Source of the DNA: JALEFZ01 sp039817415 | GTDB lineage: Bacteria > Bacteroidota > Bacteroidia > J057 | DNA: 64,000 bases | Direction of reading: 5' to 3' | Assembly (NCBI GenBank): GCA_039817415.1 | Contig: JBCBVV010000003.1 | Coordinates: forward strand, 124,001 to 188,000 | Shown: piece by piece, positions 1 to 8,782 of the stretch | Position numbering within the stretch: position 1 is the first letter of the stretch | Layout of the letters: each line of letters starts with the position of its first letter | The notes under the pieces: generated by a model | The model's input: the letters and a program-made list of their open reading frames with translations, nothing else | Database searches by the model: none | Told to the model about the DNA's origin: nothing | Position numbers and translations under genes: made by a program

Positions 1-457
1 CCCAACTGCCTTCAATCTTAGAAAAAATATACCCCACAGACCATGACCAATGCATACCTTGACGAATACTCAAAGAATGATCAGCATCATAATTGGCAGG
101 ATTTTCAAGGTTTTTATCAGATGGCACTCCAATACCAAATTTAAGGGAAGTATAAGTTCCATCTGGAATCAACATTTCGATTGTATTCAGCCCTTCTTCC
201 AATTCCATCAAATAGGAATCTGCCATCATCGTCTCTTCCCCTTCCTCATTTACAAGCGTAATATTAGAAACATAAAACTTAAAGATGTCCAAGTCTACCT
301 TACCTTGTTCAGGAACCTCAAAAGGGGTAGCTATGTCCCAACTACTTCCATCAACAGTAGTTTCAAAAACGAGACGAACTAAGCCATCCTCCCTTTTACA
401 TGAGAAAAAGCTAAAGGAAGATATCAGGACAACAAATATTACAAATCTATTCTTCAT
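1..457 (-). CDS. MbnP-family lipoprotein, 3' end cut by window edge
   Basis: The minus strand is open from an ATG at 457 to the window edge and gives 152 residues. It starts with a lipoprotein signal (basic start, hydrophobic stretch, lipobox FFSC with Cys20). Next come the landmarks of the MbnP-like family: a beta-strand opening (LVRLVFETTVDG), a 'KFYVSNITLVNEEG' strand, a 'IPDGTYTSLKFGIGVPSD' segment and the aromatic 'GMHWSWSVGYIFSKIEG' block. In that family the MbnP domain is periplasmic or surface exposed, is often encoded with MbnH di-heme peroxidases, and has been linked to copper handling. The function here is inferred from sequence only. Any MbnH-like partner would lie left of position 1. 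The C-terminus is missing. Confidence 0.8.
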   Translation of the reverse strand, partial: MKNRFVIFVVLISSFSFFSCKREDGLVRLVFETTVDGSSWDIATPFEVPEQGKVDLDIFKFYVSNITLVNEEGEETMMADSYLMELEEGLNTIEMLIPDGTYTSLKFGIGVPSDKNLENPANYDADHSLSIRQGMHWSWSVGYIFSKIEGSW

Positions 458-912
458 ACTCTCAGAGCGATAAATTCTGACTAGGCTTCTTATATATCAG
501 AGACGACAAAATACATCATCCCATATTTATTAAGACGACCTTATGATGAATAACGCTTATTAGGGCCAGTAAGTTTGGTCAAAAATGGCTTTCTGACATA
601 CTTTTTTCAAACCCTTCTCCCAAAATTTAATCATTTATGCATGGGGCGTTTCTGAAGGCAAACATTAATTCCAATTACCAAATAAACCAAAATTTAAAAT
701 TTTTCACATTTCCTAAAACTTTCCTCTTACCCTCCCGTAGTATTTATAAAATCACAAGATATTGTTAGAAGGCTTATAACATTCCTTTAGGAAAGAGCAC
801 TTATTGTATCAAAGATTTTTCAATTGGAATTGGTATTTCTCAGGAACAAATCTAAAATTGATTTTTGCCGGATTCACGTCTAGATAGGCTGGCGTGATCA
901 AATTATAAGACC
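458..912. other. Intergenic region between divergent genes
   Basis: These 455 A+T-rich bases separate the minus-strand MbnP-like gene from the plus-strand YqiJ-like gene, so both promoters should lie here. I see no open frame with protein-like composition, no strong inverted repeat with a U-run, and no tRNA-like fold. Confidence 0.5.
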
Positions 913-1596
913 ATGATGGAAATTATTCGTGTGGCCTTTCTTCCCACCAACGTCATATATACATTCCTCTTAATTGTGGTCCTAATTTACTGGTTGACAG
1001 TATTTTTAGGCCTTCTTGATTTGGAGTTTATGGAGTTTGATCTGGATATGGATGCAGACTTGGACCTTGATGTGGATGTAGATCTAGATGTGGAAGTGGA
1101 TGCAGATATAGACACAGACGCAGAAATAGGGGGCAGTTCATCTTGGTTCTTACAAGGTTTAAGCTTTTTCCACTTAGGCAAGGTGCCCTTCATGGTGTTT
1201 TTTAGCTTTTTGACACTTAGTATGTGGGCGATTGCGCTTCTGGTCTATGATTTTTTAGGAGAAAGTATACCTAGTATAGGTTTGTGGATTCTCCTCCCTA
1301 ACCTATTCGTATCCCTTTTCATTACAAAATTAACCACATGGCCCTTGGTCCCTGTTTTCAAAACACTAAATAAGGAAGCCAAACATTACAAGGAATTAGT
1401 TGGAAAAATTGCCACCCTTAAGCTTGACGCCTACCCTAACAAAAGGAGCCAAGCAGAAGTCGACGCGGATCATCATTTCCTTCTCAATGTAAAAAATGAA
1501 GGAGAAGATGTGTTGAAGAAGGGCAGTAGAGTTCTTTTGGTGGAATTTCGAGTAGAAAAGGACGAATTTCTAATTACTCCTTTTGATATTGGCTGA
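913..1596 (+). CDS. YqiJ/NfeD-like membrane protein with OB-fold tail and Asp-alternating linker
   Basis: This 227-residue protein has a hydrophobic N-terminal segment (about 9-37), an acidic linker (about 40-76) in which Asp or Glu occupies nearly every second position, two further membrane segments (about 85-112 and 117-142) and a soluble C-terminal part (about 155-227). The tail reads like the OB fold of YqiJ/NfeD proteins (ELVGKIATLKLD...GSRVLLVEF). Such proteins are membrane partners of flotillins, and the next gene, 78 bp downstream, is a YqiK-type flotillin, which fits. The start is one of two adjacent ATG codons. The linker could bind divalent cations, but that is inference. Family assignment rests on topology, tail and neighbour. 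Confidence 0.75.
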   Translation: MMEIIRVAFLPTNVIYTFLLIVVLIYWLTVFLGLLDLEFMEFDLDMDADLDLDVDVDLDVEVDADIDTDAEIGGSSSWFLQGLSFFHLGKVPFMVFFSFLTLSMWAIALLVYDFLGESIPSIGLWILLPNLFVSLFITKLTTWPLVPVFKTLNKEAKHYKELVGKIATLKLDAYPNKRSQAEVDADHHFLLNVKNEGEDVLKKGSRVLLVEFRVEKDEFLITPFDIG

Positions 1597-1674
1597 TTTC
1601 CAACCGATCCCTAAAAAATAAATCATTCACTTACACATAATAACTAAGGTACACCACAACCAATTTTTCGACAT

Positions 1675-3852
1675 ATGCTAGACAACGTAATATTAATTTA
1701 TGTCATCATTGGTGTAGCATTCATTTTTGGAATTGCTGCACTGATAGCCACCTTTTACCGAAAAGTCCCCCAAGGTAAAGCACTCGTCAGAACAGGCCCG
1801 AGTGGAGTAAAGGTTTCTATGGGAGGTATATTGGTCGTTCCTGTCATCCACACACTTGAGACAATGGATATCGCTGTAAAGCAGATGGTCATTGAGCGAG
1901 AGGGAAAGGATGGCTTGATCTGTAAAGACAATATGCGAGCTGATATCAAGGTCGTTTTCTTCGTCAGGGTAAATCCAGAGGACAGCAGTATCAAACGTGT
2001 AGCACAAACGATCGGATGCGAAAGAGCCTCTGACCCTGAATTGCTAAGGACCTTATTTGAGGCCCTCTTTTCAGAGGCAGTAAAGACGGTAGGGATCAAC
2101 TTTGATTTCAAAGAACTGTACAATTCTCGCTCCCAGTTAAAGCAACTGGTCATGGAGGAAATTGGAGATGACTTAAATGGATATGTGCTACAAGACATCG
2201 CCATTGACTACCTGGAGCAAACACCTGTCGAATTCCTAGATGCTGACAACATCCTTGATGCAGAAGGTATCAAGAAAATCCGCGACTTGACGGCGAAGCA
2301 GATAACATTAGCCAATAAGATCCAGCGCGAGAAAGAGAAAGAACTCAAAAAGCAAGATGTAGAAGCCCGTGAAGCCATTCTTGAATTGGAGAAGCAGCAA
2401 GCCGAAAAGGAAGCTGTTCAAAAACGAGAAATTCAAACCATTCAAACACGTGAAGATGCTACTACCAAACAGGTAGAAGAGGAAGAAAGAGCGAAGGTGG
2501 AGAAAGCCCGTCTTACACGCGAAAGAGAAATTGATATTGAGGAGCAAAATAAACTGCGAGACATCATTGCTGCCAAGAAAAATAAAGAGCGTACAGAGGC
2601 AGTCGAAAGTGAAAAAGTTGAGCGTGATCGTCAATTAGAAGCAACAGAGCGTGAAAGAATTGTTGAACTAGCCCAAATCGAAAAAGAGAAGGCAGTCGAA
2701 GAAGAGCGCAAAAATATCCAGGATGTTATCAGAGATCGAGTAGCAGTTGAGCGTGAGGTGGTGGAAGAGCAAGAGCGAATGAAGGATACCGAGGCAATTG
2801 CTGGAGCTGAGCGTTCGAAGAAAGTAGCTATTCTAGCTGCCGAACAACGAGCTGAAGAAAAATTTGTAGAGCAAGTCAAACTCGCCCAAGCCGCAAGAGA
2901 TGCAGCAGACTTAGAAGCCAGAAAGCGTATCATAGAAGCCAATGCAGCTCGTGAAGCCGCTGATAAAGAAGCAGAAGCCAAAAAAATCATGGCAGATGCA
3001 ACGGCAGAAGAGCATGCCGCCCTTGGTTTAGCCGAAGCCCGGGTGCAGGAGGCTAAAGCACAGGCCCGCGAAAAAGAGGGTGAAGCAGAAGCCAATGCCC
3101 TTGAATATAAGGCAGTAGCCGAAGCCAAAGGAATCGAGCTCAAAGGAGAAGCACAAGCTGAAGCCAGTAAGAAGCAAGGTTTGGTCGATGCTGAAGTGGA
3201 AGTAAAGCAAGGTCTTGCCGAAGCACAGGTGCTAGAAGCCCAGGCTGCAGCTCAGGAGAAACTTGGATTAACAGAAGCCAAGATCATTGAGGAGAAAGGA
3301 GTTGCCGATGCCAAAGGTGTCGAAGCCAAAGCCAAAGCCATGAAGGCTCTTGATGGAGTCGGGAAAGAACATGAAGAGTTCAAACTTCGACTTGAGAAAG
3401 AAACCCAGGTTGAGCTTGCTCAAATTGATACCCAACGTGAGATTGCTTCTGCACAAGCATCTGTACTAGCTGAAGCCTTAAAATCTGCGAATATCGATAT
3501 CCTCGGTGGGGAGCAACAGTTCTTCGACAGACTGTCAAACGCCATTATTACGGGTAAATCGGTAGACAAAATGATCGGTGGTTCCGAGAACCTACAGGAT
3601 CTAAAGCACGCCCTCTTAGGGAATGGAAATGGCGGAGGATCATTTACCAATAGCCTAAAAGCCCTGATCAAGGAATACAAGATCAGCAGCGACGATGTGA
3701 GAAACCTGAGTATCTCCGCCCTTGTCATGCGAATGATGAGCCAAAGCAAGGAGGAGAGCGATAGAAATATGTTGAGCGCCTTATTGGATGTAGCCAAAAC
3801 GCTTGGCGTGTCTGAAAAAACGGCCTCAGCCATCGGATTAGCACAATCGTGA
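1675..3852 (+). CDS. yqiK: Flotillin family protein, YqiK type
   Basis: The 725-residue protein has one N-terminal membrane anchor (about 4-27), a band-7/PHB domain (about 28-200, starting 'RKVPQGKALVRTGPSG') and a very long Ala/Glu/Lys-rich coiled coil (about 205-600) rich in AEA and KEAE units. It ends in a less charged tail (about 600-725) with a GNGNGGGS linker. Flotillins oligomerise on the inner membrane and organise membrane microdomains. E. coli YqiK and B. subtilis FloT are roughly 510-550 residues, so the stalk is longer here. It follows the YqiJ-like gene on the same strand and a strong terminator lies about 75 bp after its stop, so the two form a closed bicistronic unit. Confidence 0.9.
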   Translation: MLDNVILIYVIIGVAFIFGIAALIATFYRKVPQGKALVRTGPSGVKVSMGGILVVPVIHTLETMDIAVKQMVIEREGKDGLICKDNMRADIKVVFFVRVNPEDSSIKRVAQTIGCERASDPELLRTLFEALFSEAVKTVGINFDFKELYNSRSQLKQLVMEEIGDDLNGYVLQDIAIDYLEQTPVEFLDADNILDAEGIKKIRDLTAKQITLANKIQREKEKELKKQDVEAREAILELEKQQAEKEAVQKREIQTIQTREDATTKQVEEEERAKVEKARLTREREIDIEEQNKLRDIIAAKKNKERTEAVESEKVERDRQLEATERERIVELAQIEKEKAVEEERKNIQDVIRDRVAVEREVVEEQERMKDTEAIAGAERSKKVAILAAEQRAEEKFVEQVKLAQAARDAADLEARKRIIEANAAREAADKEAEAKKIMADATAEEHAALGLAEARVQEAKAQAREKEGEAEANALEYKAVAEAKGIELKGEAQAEASKKQGLVDAEVEVKQGLAEAQVLEAQAAAQEKLGLTEAKIIEEKGVADAKGVEAKAKAMKALDGVGKEHEEFKLRLEKETQVELAQIDTQREIASAQASVLAEALKSANIDILGGEQQFFDRLSNAIITGKSVDKMIGGSENLQDLKHALLGNGNGGGSFTNSLKALIKEYKISSDDVRNLSISALVMRMMSQSKEESDRNMLSALLDVAKTLGVSEKTASAIGLAQS

Positions 3853-3856
3853 TGAC

Positions 3857-3870
3857 TGGACTTCGGTCCA
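3857..3870 (+). other. UUCG tetraloop hairpin after the flotillin gene
   Basis: Five base pairs, TGGAC and GTCCA, close a TTCG loop just after the flotillin stop codon. There is no U-run, so this is more likely an mRNA 3'-end stabiliser or processing structure than a terminator. The real terminator lies 58 bp further on. Confidence 0.4.
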
Positions 3871-3927
3871 CTTGCCTCTCCTCGTGAGGGGCTCTTTAAG
3901 CACAACCCATTGTTTCACATATGAACC

Positions 3928-3959
3928 GGCAGAAAGTCATTTGGCTTTCTGCCTTTTTT
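3928..3959 (+). terminator. Rho-independent terminator of the yqiJ-yqiK unit
   Basis: A perfect 9-bp stem, GGCAGAAAG at 3928-3936 pairing with CTTTCTGCC at 3945-3953, has an 8-nt loop and is followed directly by six T residues. It also shows that the short open frame starting at 3921 is not a gene. Confidence 0.85.
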
Positions 3960-3978
3960 AATCTCGCTATATTGCAGC

Positions 3979-4671
3979 ATGAAATGGATCAATTTCCTAT
4001 CCCTTTGTATGCTGATTGTTTGGAGTTGCGATTCCCCTACTCCACTTCCTCCTTGCCTACAAAATCCTCAAAATACCTTACACGAAAGAATGCTGGAGGT
4101 TATTCGGATGAGCCAAGACAGTAACGTACAGCAATTCTATTATGAAGATGATGGCATAAGGCAAGATGAACAAAGTCAATGGACCATAATTAGAAAAATG
4201 AATGATGGTTCGTGGCTTCATATTAACCTGATCAATATTTATGAGGAGGAAGAGCAGACAGAGTATTATGTAGAAGAGGCCCGATTAATCCCCTCAGATA
4301 CAACTCGACAAAAAGTGCTTGACTACCAGTTTGTGGTCAACCAAGATACTGCTTACATGAGCACATCTTCTTTGCTTGAATGTAGGTTTACCGGCCTAAA
4401 GATTGGCCCTTTTATGCTATTGGAAGGCTACGCACATGAAAAAGATCCCTATGTTAGTCAGTATCGATGGTGGGCACCCGAGACAGGAGACATTATTACC
4501 TGGTATGGCAAAGAGAGATATCTCATCCAGGAAGGAAATGGAATAGAGAACATTGTTGAAACCCTTAAAAATAAAAGGATTGGGAGATGGAGACAGGAAA
4601 ATTCACCCAAACAGCAAAGCATGCGACAAACCCATGATCCAAATGAACGTTTATTAGACCAGCCAGTCTAA
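3979..4671 (+). CDS. Hypothetical lipoprotein
   Basis: The 230-residue protein starts with a short lipoprotein signal (MKWINFLSLCMLIVWSC, lipid Cys17). The mature part is acidic and mixed alpha/beta with no repeat or motif I recognise. It contains several aromatic strands (QYRWWAPETGDIITWYGKERYLI) that suggest a small beta-barrel or lipocalin-like fold, but that is inference. The C-terminal 35 residues are polar and Gln-rich. The stop is only 6 bp before the ATG of the TetR gene, so the two are probably cotranscribed. Codon use and coding potential look normal. Confidence 0.7.
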   Translation: MKWINFLSLCMLIVWSCDSPTPLPPCLQNPQNTLHERMLEVIRMSQDSNVQQFYYEDDGIRQDEQSQWTIIRKMNDGSWLHINLINIYEEEEQTEYYVEEARLIPSDTTRQKVLDYQFVVNQDTAYMSTSSLLECRFTGLKIGPFMLLEGYAHEKDPYVSQYRWWAPETGDIITWYGKERYLIQEGNGIENIVETLKNKRIGRWRQENSPKQQSMRQTHDPNERLLDQPV

Positions 4672-4677
4672 CGCCTT

Positions 4678-5259
4678 ATGAGAAAAAAATACGACAAACA
4701 AGATATCATAGAAAAAGGATCTATCCTTGTTCGACAAAGAGGCTATCACAATACAGGGATCAACGATATTCTGAAGGAAGTAGGTATCCCTCGCGGCTCT
4801 TTCTATAATTTTTTTGAGAGTAAAGAACAATTTGGCGAAGAAATTCTCACCTATTACGGAGAAAGCCAACGAGAATGGATCAAGACCAGGTTTGCCGAAA
4901 AAGATGGAAGCGCGCTTGAAAAAATCCTCCACTTTTATACGAAAGTCTCCTCCTCAAATGAAGGGGAAGATTACCGTTTTGGCTGCTTGGTCAACAACCT
5001 GAGTACGGAAGTAGGTGGTCTTGTGGATCCATTGGCAGAAGTTAGCAATAGACAATTTGAAGGTTGGCTAGAAGAAATATCTTCTATCATGGCGAAGGGT
5101 CAGAAAGATGGCTCCATACGATCAGATATACCAGCTACAGAGCTGGCAGATTTTGTCCATACCAGTTTTCATGGTTCACAATCCAGAATGAAAATGCAGA
5201 GAAGTGGGGTAAGTATAGAGCGATTCTTAAAAATGATCAAGACCTTTCTCACACCCTAG
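4678..5259 (+). CDS. TetR/AcrR family transcriptional regulator
   Basis: The 193-residue protein has a TetR N-terminal helix-turn-helix at about 8-55 (GSILVRQRGYHNTGINDIL...VGIPRGSFYNFFESKEQF). Its all-helical C-terminal ligand domain resembles the NemR/AcuR-type group (DPLAEVSNRQFEGWLEEI, then a small-residue rich helix). Members repress nearby detoxification or transport genes. Here the only neighbour on the same strand is the upstream lipoprotein, 6 bp away, so the target is unclear. Its last 4 bp overlap, tail to tail, the end of the following minus-strand gene. Confidence 0.88.
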   Translation: MRKKYDKQDIIEKGSILVRQRGYHNTGINDILKEVGIPRGSFYNFFESKEQFGEEILTYYGESQREWIKTRFAEKDGSALEKILHFYTKVSSSNEGEDYRFGCLVNNLSTEVGGLVDPLAEVSNRQFEGWLEEISSIMAKGQKDGSIRSDIPATELADFVHTSFHGSQSRMKMQRSGVSIERFLKMIKTFLTP

Positions 5260-5672
5260 TACAGGTCGTTTCTTTCGCTCCTATCTAACCCTATTTCAGA
5301 AAGGCGCAGGTTGATGAACGATTCAATTTTTGCTGCTCTTTCTCTATCTGCTCTTTTGATATTCATTCTGATTTCACCTGCAGGGACATTGTTGTTGGCC
5401 GGCTTAGGAAAGTCATTTATGACTGCTAGGTTAAATACCCTCAGGATGAAACGGTTGCCCCACCATCTTTTCTTAAAAGTGATAGACTCTATTTCCTCTA
5501 AAGGAATCTCTAGATATTTGGGACCACTTTTGAAAAAGCCGACAATGGCATCTTCCGTTTGGAAGTTAATTTGAATGCGTTCTCTATTGGCATTAACAAG
5601 GCCTTTTACCTGGCCAAAGCCTCCATACACGTTAGGAAGGGAAAAGGGAAGGGTAATTTTCTCCACAGACAT
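5256..5672 (-). CDS. Hypothetical protein, possible PH-like fold
   Basis: This 138-residue soluble protein lacks a signal peptide or membrane segment. Alternating strands such as 'GPKYLEIPLEEIESITFKK' and 'RFILRVFNLAVINDF', followed by a C-terminal helix (RAAKIESFINLRLSEI), resemble bacterial PH-domain proteins. This is a fold impression only. It is transcribed toward the TetR gene and overlaps its last 4 bp, and it lies downstream of, and on the same strand as, two response regulators. Confidence 0.6.
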   Translation of the reverse strand: MSVEKITLPFSLPNVYGGFGQVKGLVNANRERIQINFQTEDAIVGFFKSGPKYLEIPLEEIESITFKKRWWGNRFILRVFNLAVINDFPKPANNNVPAGEIRMNIKRADRERAAKIESFINLRLSEIGLDRSERNDLY

Positions 5673-5733
5673 AGTGAGCTCGTTATCTATGCCAAAGGTA
5701 TAAAAGATTAAGGAAAATAAGATAGGAACCTTA

Positions 5734-6162
5734 TCAGGTACCCGTCATGGTGTTTGCTTGATCTGAGTTTAAGATAAAATTCACTCTACTTACCAGTTCA
5801 TCCATTCCTATGGGCTTAGAAATGAAATCTGAGACCCCAGCAGCAAGTGCCTGTCTAACGGCAGATTTTTCTGTACGGCAAGTAACCATTAGGAAGGGGA
5901 CTTCAGCAGTAGTGAGGTTGGATTTAATGGTCTTACATAGTTCAAGTCCATCCATCTCCGGCATCATCCAGTCGCATAGAATGATATCAGGCCGGTTTTG
6001 GGAAATATAATCAAGAGCTTTGCTTGCTCGGTTAAAGGTCAGGACACGGAAGCCTCTCTTTGAAAAATTGTATTCATAGAGATCCAGCAAATCCTCTTCA
6101 TCATCGATGATCACGACCATCTGCTCGCGCTTAACCATATGTATTTTTGCTATTCCGGACAT
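5734..6162 (-). CDS. Stand-alone response regulator receiver protein
   Basis: The 142-residue protein is one CheY-like receiver with no output domain. The acidic pocket is 'IIDDEED', the phosphoacceptor is Asp64 in 'CDWMMPEMDG', the conserved Thr is Thr94 (followed by Cys instead of the common Ala) and the conserved Lys is Lys116 in 'SKP'. M9 and M15 are alternative starts, since the domain proper begins at about residue 15. It lies 62 bp after the PhoB-type regulator on the same strand, and no histidine kinase is adjacent, so its phosphodonor is encoded elsewhere. It probably works by protein-protein contact. Confidence 0.88.
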   Translation of the reverse strand: MSGIAKIHMVKREQMVVIIDDEEDLLDLYEYNFSKRGFRVLTFNRASKALDYISQNRPDIILCDWMMPEMDGLELCKTIKSNLTTAEVPFLMVTCRTEKSAVRQALAAGVSDFISKPIGMDELVSRVNFILNSDQANTMTGT

Positions 6163-6224
6163 GAATATTATATGCTGAGCAATGTAAAACTCCTTATTTA
6201 ACTGTTGATTAAGGAATTATAATA

Positions 6225-6932
6225 TCATTCTGGCAGGAATTTATAGCCTACTCCCTTTACGGTAACAATATATCGGATTCCGATTTTTTCACGCAATTTC
6301 CTTACGTGTACGTCTACGGTGCGGTCTGTTACATGAACATTGTCCCAGATGCGTACGAGTAGATCTTCGCGTGAAAACACCTTCCCTGGTCTTGAAGCGA
6401 GATAATAAAAAAGCTCAAATTCCTTCCTAGGTAACGCCTTGGTTTCACCGGTAGATTTCTTAACAACATATTCATCCTTTATGATCTCCAGATCATGAAT
6501 TCTTACCACGTTGGGATCAGATTGTGGACGAACATGATGTCTCCTTAACATAGCCTTTATTCTACTTTTGAGAACTCTTGGCTTGATAGGTTTGTAGATA
6601 TAATCATCTGCACCCGCCTCAAAACCAGCTACTTCAGAGTATTCTTCAGCGCGAGCAGTTAAAAATACGATGATCACATCCTTTAGACCCGGTGAGGACC
6701 TCAGGGCCAAACAAGTAGAGACTCCATCCATTTTGGGCATCATAATATCCAAAATGATCAAATCAGGTTGTTCTTCGGCAGCGACTTTGAGCGCCTGCTC
6801 TCCATCGACCGCTCTAACGACCTGGTATCCTTCTTGTAAAAAGTTGTATTCCAGCAAGTCGAGGATGTCAGCCTCATCGTCTACGATAAGGATTTTTGCT
6901 GGTTTGGTGAGAGTATCCTGAGATTCAGCCAT
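6225..6932 (-). CDS. OmpR/PhoB-type response regulator
   Basis: The 235-residue protein has an N-terminal receiver (about 13-128) with acidic pocket 'VDDEAD', phosphoacceptor Asp62 in 'LDIMMPKMDG', Thr92 and Lys114. A C-terminal winged helix (about 138-233) carries the recognition region 'VTDRTVDVHVRKLREKIG' and the wing 'TVKGVGYKF'. It is a DNA-binding transcription factor controlled by phosphorylation. Bacteroidota PhoB-like regulators are usually beside their sensor kinase. Here the upstream neighbour is a divergent GH88 gene and the downstream one is a receiver-only protein, so this is an orphan pair. The 220-bp divergent upstream region should hold its promoter. Confidence 0.92.
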   Translation of the reverse strand: MAESQDTLTKPAKILIVDDEADILDLLEYNFLQEGYQVVRAVDGEQALKVAAEEQPDLIILDIMMPKMDGVSTCLALRSSPGLKDVIIVFLTARAEEYSEVAGFEAGADDYIYKPIKPRVLKSRIKAMLRRHHVRPQSDPNVVRIHDLEIIKDEYVVKKSTGETKALPRKEFELFYYLASRPGKVFSREDLLVRIWDNVHVTDRTVDVHVRKLREKIGIRYIVTVKGVGYKFLPE

Positions 6933-7072
6933 AACGATGAAACGGATTCATTCTGTAGTTAGCGACTTAATCTTAAGTCATCTAAAGATAGACTGAACTT
7001 GTAGGTAAACCATCCCTGAGAGGCCAATATGAAGTCATTTTTCCTAAAAACAATATGCACTTAACAACAACT

Positions 7073-7080
7073 TAATTTTG
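7073..7080 (+). promoter_or_regulatory. Candidate Bacteroidota -7 box for the GH88 gene
   Basis: TAATTTTG fits the Bacteroidota -7 consensus TAnnTTTG and lies about 74 bp before the ATG of the GH88 lipoprotein gene. I could not find a convincing -33 TTTG element at the right spacing, so support is weak. Confidence 0.3.
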
Positions 7081-7153
7081 TTTTAGTGGAGATAATTTTC
7101 TCTTAATAATAGAATGCTGTCATAAAAAACCTCGATTCATTAACTTGGCCATT

Positions 7154-8446
7154 ATGAAACAGATTACTGGTTTGATTTTTACCAGCTTTGCTATCTTATT
7201 TCTATGTTTTTCATGCCAAAAAGCCCCTTTTCCAGCCATTCCAGAAGTTCCTCAACATGTCTTAGACAAAGACATCAAAATCGATAAACTGATTCAAAAA
7301 AGCCTCGAACGGCTTCATCTTTTGACTCAATCTACCTCTGATAGTTCTCTCGTTCCTAGAGGTTGGGATACTGAAAACCAGAAACTTATCCTAGACAAAG
7401 CTCATGTTTGGACCAGTGGTTTTTATCCAGCTTCACTTTGGATGGCCTATGATCTGAGTCAGGATTCTTCTTGGGAGGAACAAGCACGTCGATATACATA
7501 TACCCTAGCTGAACAGATCTACGCCTACCAGACTCATGATCTTGGTTTCATGATTTACAATAGTTTGGGTAAAGGTTACGCTCTAACGGGTGATTCTACC
7601 CTTAGGATGTTATGCTTAATGGCCGCCGATGAGTTGATGAAACTTTTTGATGTAAACAAAAAAGCCATTAAAACCGCTCCACGTGCTAAAGAAAATGGTC
7701 TCAATTTCATCATTGATAATCTTATCAACTTGGAGCTCTTGCATTTTGCATATGAAGAAGGTGGAGAAACACGATTTCAAGAAGCCATTCAGCATCACCT
7801 CACTTTCTGCTTAAATGAGTTTCTAAAAAAAGACCATTCCAACGCGACCTATGTGGTTCATCAACTTTCATTTGAGGAAGGACAAGAAGAGCCTATCGTG
7901 CTGGCTGGTCAAGGGGCTGGCCAATATAGTAAATGGAGCAGGGGTCAGGCATGGGGTATATACGGCTTTTCACAAAGATACCTTGCCGTCAGAGAAAGTC
8001 CAGACACAACACTATTGTCTAAAGAAATTGCTCAGAAATGTCTGCATGCAGCAAAAGCCTTGGCTGACCAATGGATATTAAATGCCCCATCAGATGGAAT
8101 TCCTTACTGGGACTTCGAAGCTCAAATGATCCCACATGAACCCAAGGATGCGAGTGCTGCCTGCGTGGCTGCCTGTGGTATGTTAATGTTGTACGAGAGC
8201 CTCCCGCCAGAAGAAGGAAAACGATACTATTCCTATGCCGAAAACATCATAAAAGCACTCTCTTCAGACATCTATTTTCTTCAGACTACGGAAATCCCCT
8301 TTATTTTGAATCACTCGACCCTAAGCGTACCACACGAAATTGATATAGATGGGCCTCAAACCATGGCTGATTATTATTGGCTGGAAGCACTTTGGAGATA
8401 TAAAAATATGGAGATGAAGGAGGAAGTTAAGCCCCATATTCCTTGA
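7154..8446 (+). CDS. Glycoside hydrolase family 88 lipoprotein (unsaturated glucuronyl hydrolase)
   Basis: GH88 enzymes hydrate the 4,5-unsaturated uronic acid left at the end of oligosaccharides by polysaccharide lyases. From the ATG at 7154 the protein has 430 residues. I rejected the TTG start 9 bp upstream. A lipobox FSC (Cys21) predicts a lipid anchor, probably periplasmic or surface. Family landmarks are 'THDLGFMIYNS' (Asp129), 'FIIDNLINLELL' (Asp188), 'WSRGQAWGIYGFS', 'IPYWDFEA' and 'MADYYWLEALWRY'. The two Asp residues match the catalytic pair of Bacillus UGL (Asp88, Asp149). No lyase, SusC/SusD pair or sulfatase is nearby, so it is outside a classical utilisation locus. Its 3' end overlaps the ankyrin gene tail to tail by 20 bp. 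Confidence 0.9.
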   Translation: MKQITGLIFTSFAILFLCFSCQKAPFPAIPEVPQHVLDKDIKIDKLIQKSLERLHLLTQSTSDSSLVPRGWDTENQKLILDKAHVWTSGFYPASLWMAYDLSQDSSWEEQARRYTYTLAEQIYAYQTHDLGFMIYNSLGKGYALTGDSTLRMLCLMAADELMKLFDVNKKAIKTAPRAKENGLNFIIDNLINLELLHFAYEEGGETRFQEAIQHHLTFCLNEFLKKDHSNATYVVHQLSFEEGQEEPIVLAGQGAGQYSKWSRGQAWGIYGFSQRYLAVRESPDTTLLSKEIAQKCLHAAKALADQWILNAPSDGIPYWDFEAQMIPHEPKDASAACVAACGMLMLYESLPPEEGKRYYSYAENIIKALSSDIYFLQTTEIPFILNHSTLSVPHEIDIDGPQTMADYYWLEALWRYKNMEMKEEVKPHIP

Positions 8447-8720
8447 GCAGTTTGACAAGGGCCTTGTGTCGATAGATCTTGGCAACCTCTAGCGGGGACT
8501 CCCCCCCAAAAATAGCGCGATCAGAAATATTAGCCCCATTGTCCAATAGATACTTCACTACATCTAGGTGTCCATACCTAGTGGCTTCAATCAAAGGGTT
8601 TGTCAGTAATTCTGGATGCTGATAATTGGGATCAATTCCGTTCTTGATATGGTATTTCACCAATTCTAGGTTGCCTTTTTCCGAGGCATGTAGCAATTCT
8701 TTCCAGTCTCCGCCAGACAT
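8427..8720 (-). CDS. Small ankyrin-repeat protein
   Basis: The 97-residue protein is made almost entirely of ankyrin units: about 6-35 (LLHASEKGNLELVKYHIKNG), 39-72 (PLIEATRYGHLDVVKYLLDNGA) and 73-97 (SPLEVAKIYRHKALVKLLKE). It has no signal or membrane segment, so it is cytoplasmic and probably binds a protein partner. It converges with the GH88 gene and overlaps its last 20 bp. A decayed VWA-protein gene lies just upstream. Confidence 0.85.
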   Translation of the reverse strand: MSGGDWKELLHASEKGNLELVKYHIKNGIDPNYQHPELLTNPLIEATRYGHLDVVKYLLDNGANISDRAIFGGESPLEVAKIYRHKALVKLLKEYGA

Positions 8721-8782
8721 ACTTTATTATTATTTGAAGAAGAAACTAAGAAAAAAATTGATTGATTATATCATTCAATATG

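Noticed and set aside
50..382. Plus-strand open frame of 110 codons at the left edge
   Set aside because: The composition is that of an antisense shadow; the real coding strand is minus, where the MbnP-like protein is clear.
2631..3143. Long minus-strand Ser/Ala-rich frame inside the flotillin gene
   Set aside because: It is the complement of the Ala/Glu-rich coiled coil (GCx/GAx codons), a compositional artefact.
3921..4124. Plus-strand 67-codon frame after the flotillin gene
   Set aside because: It overlaps a strong terminator and the start of the lipoprotein gene in another frame, and has no homology-like features.
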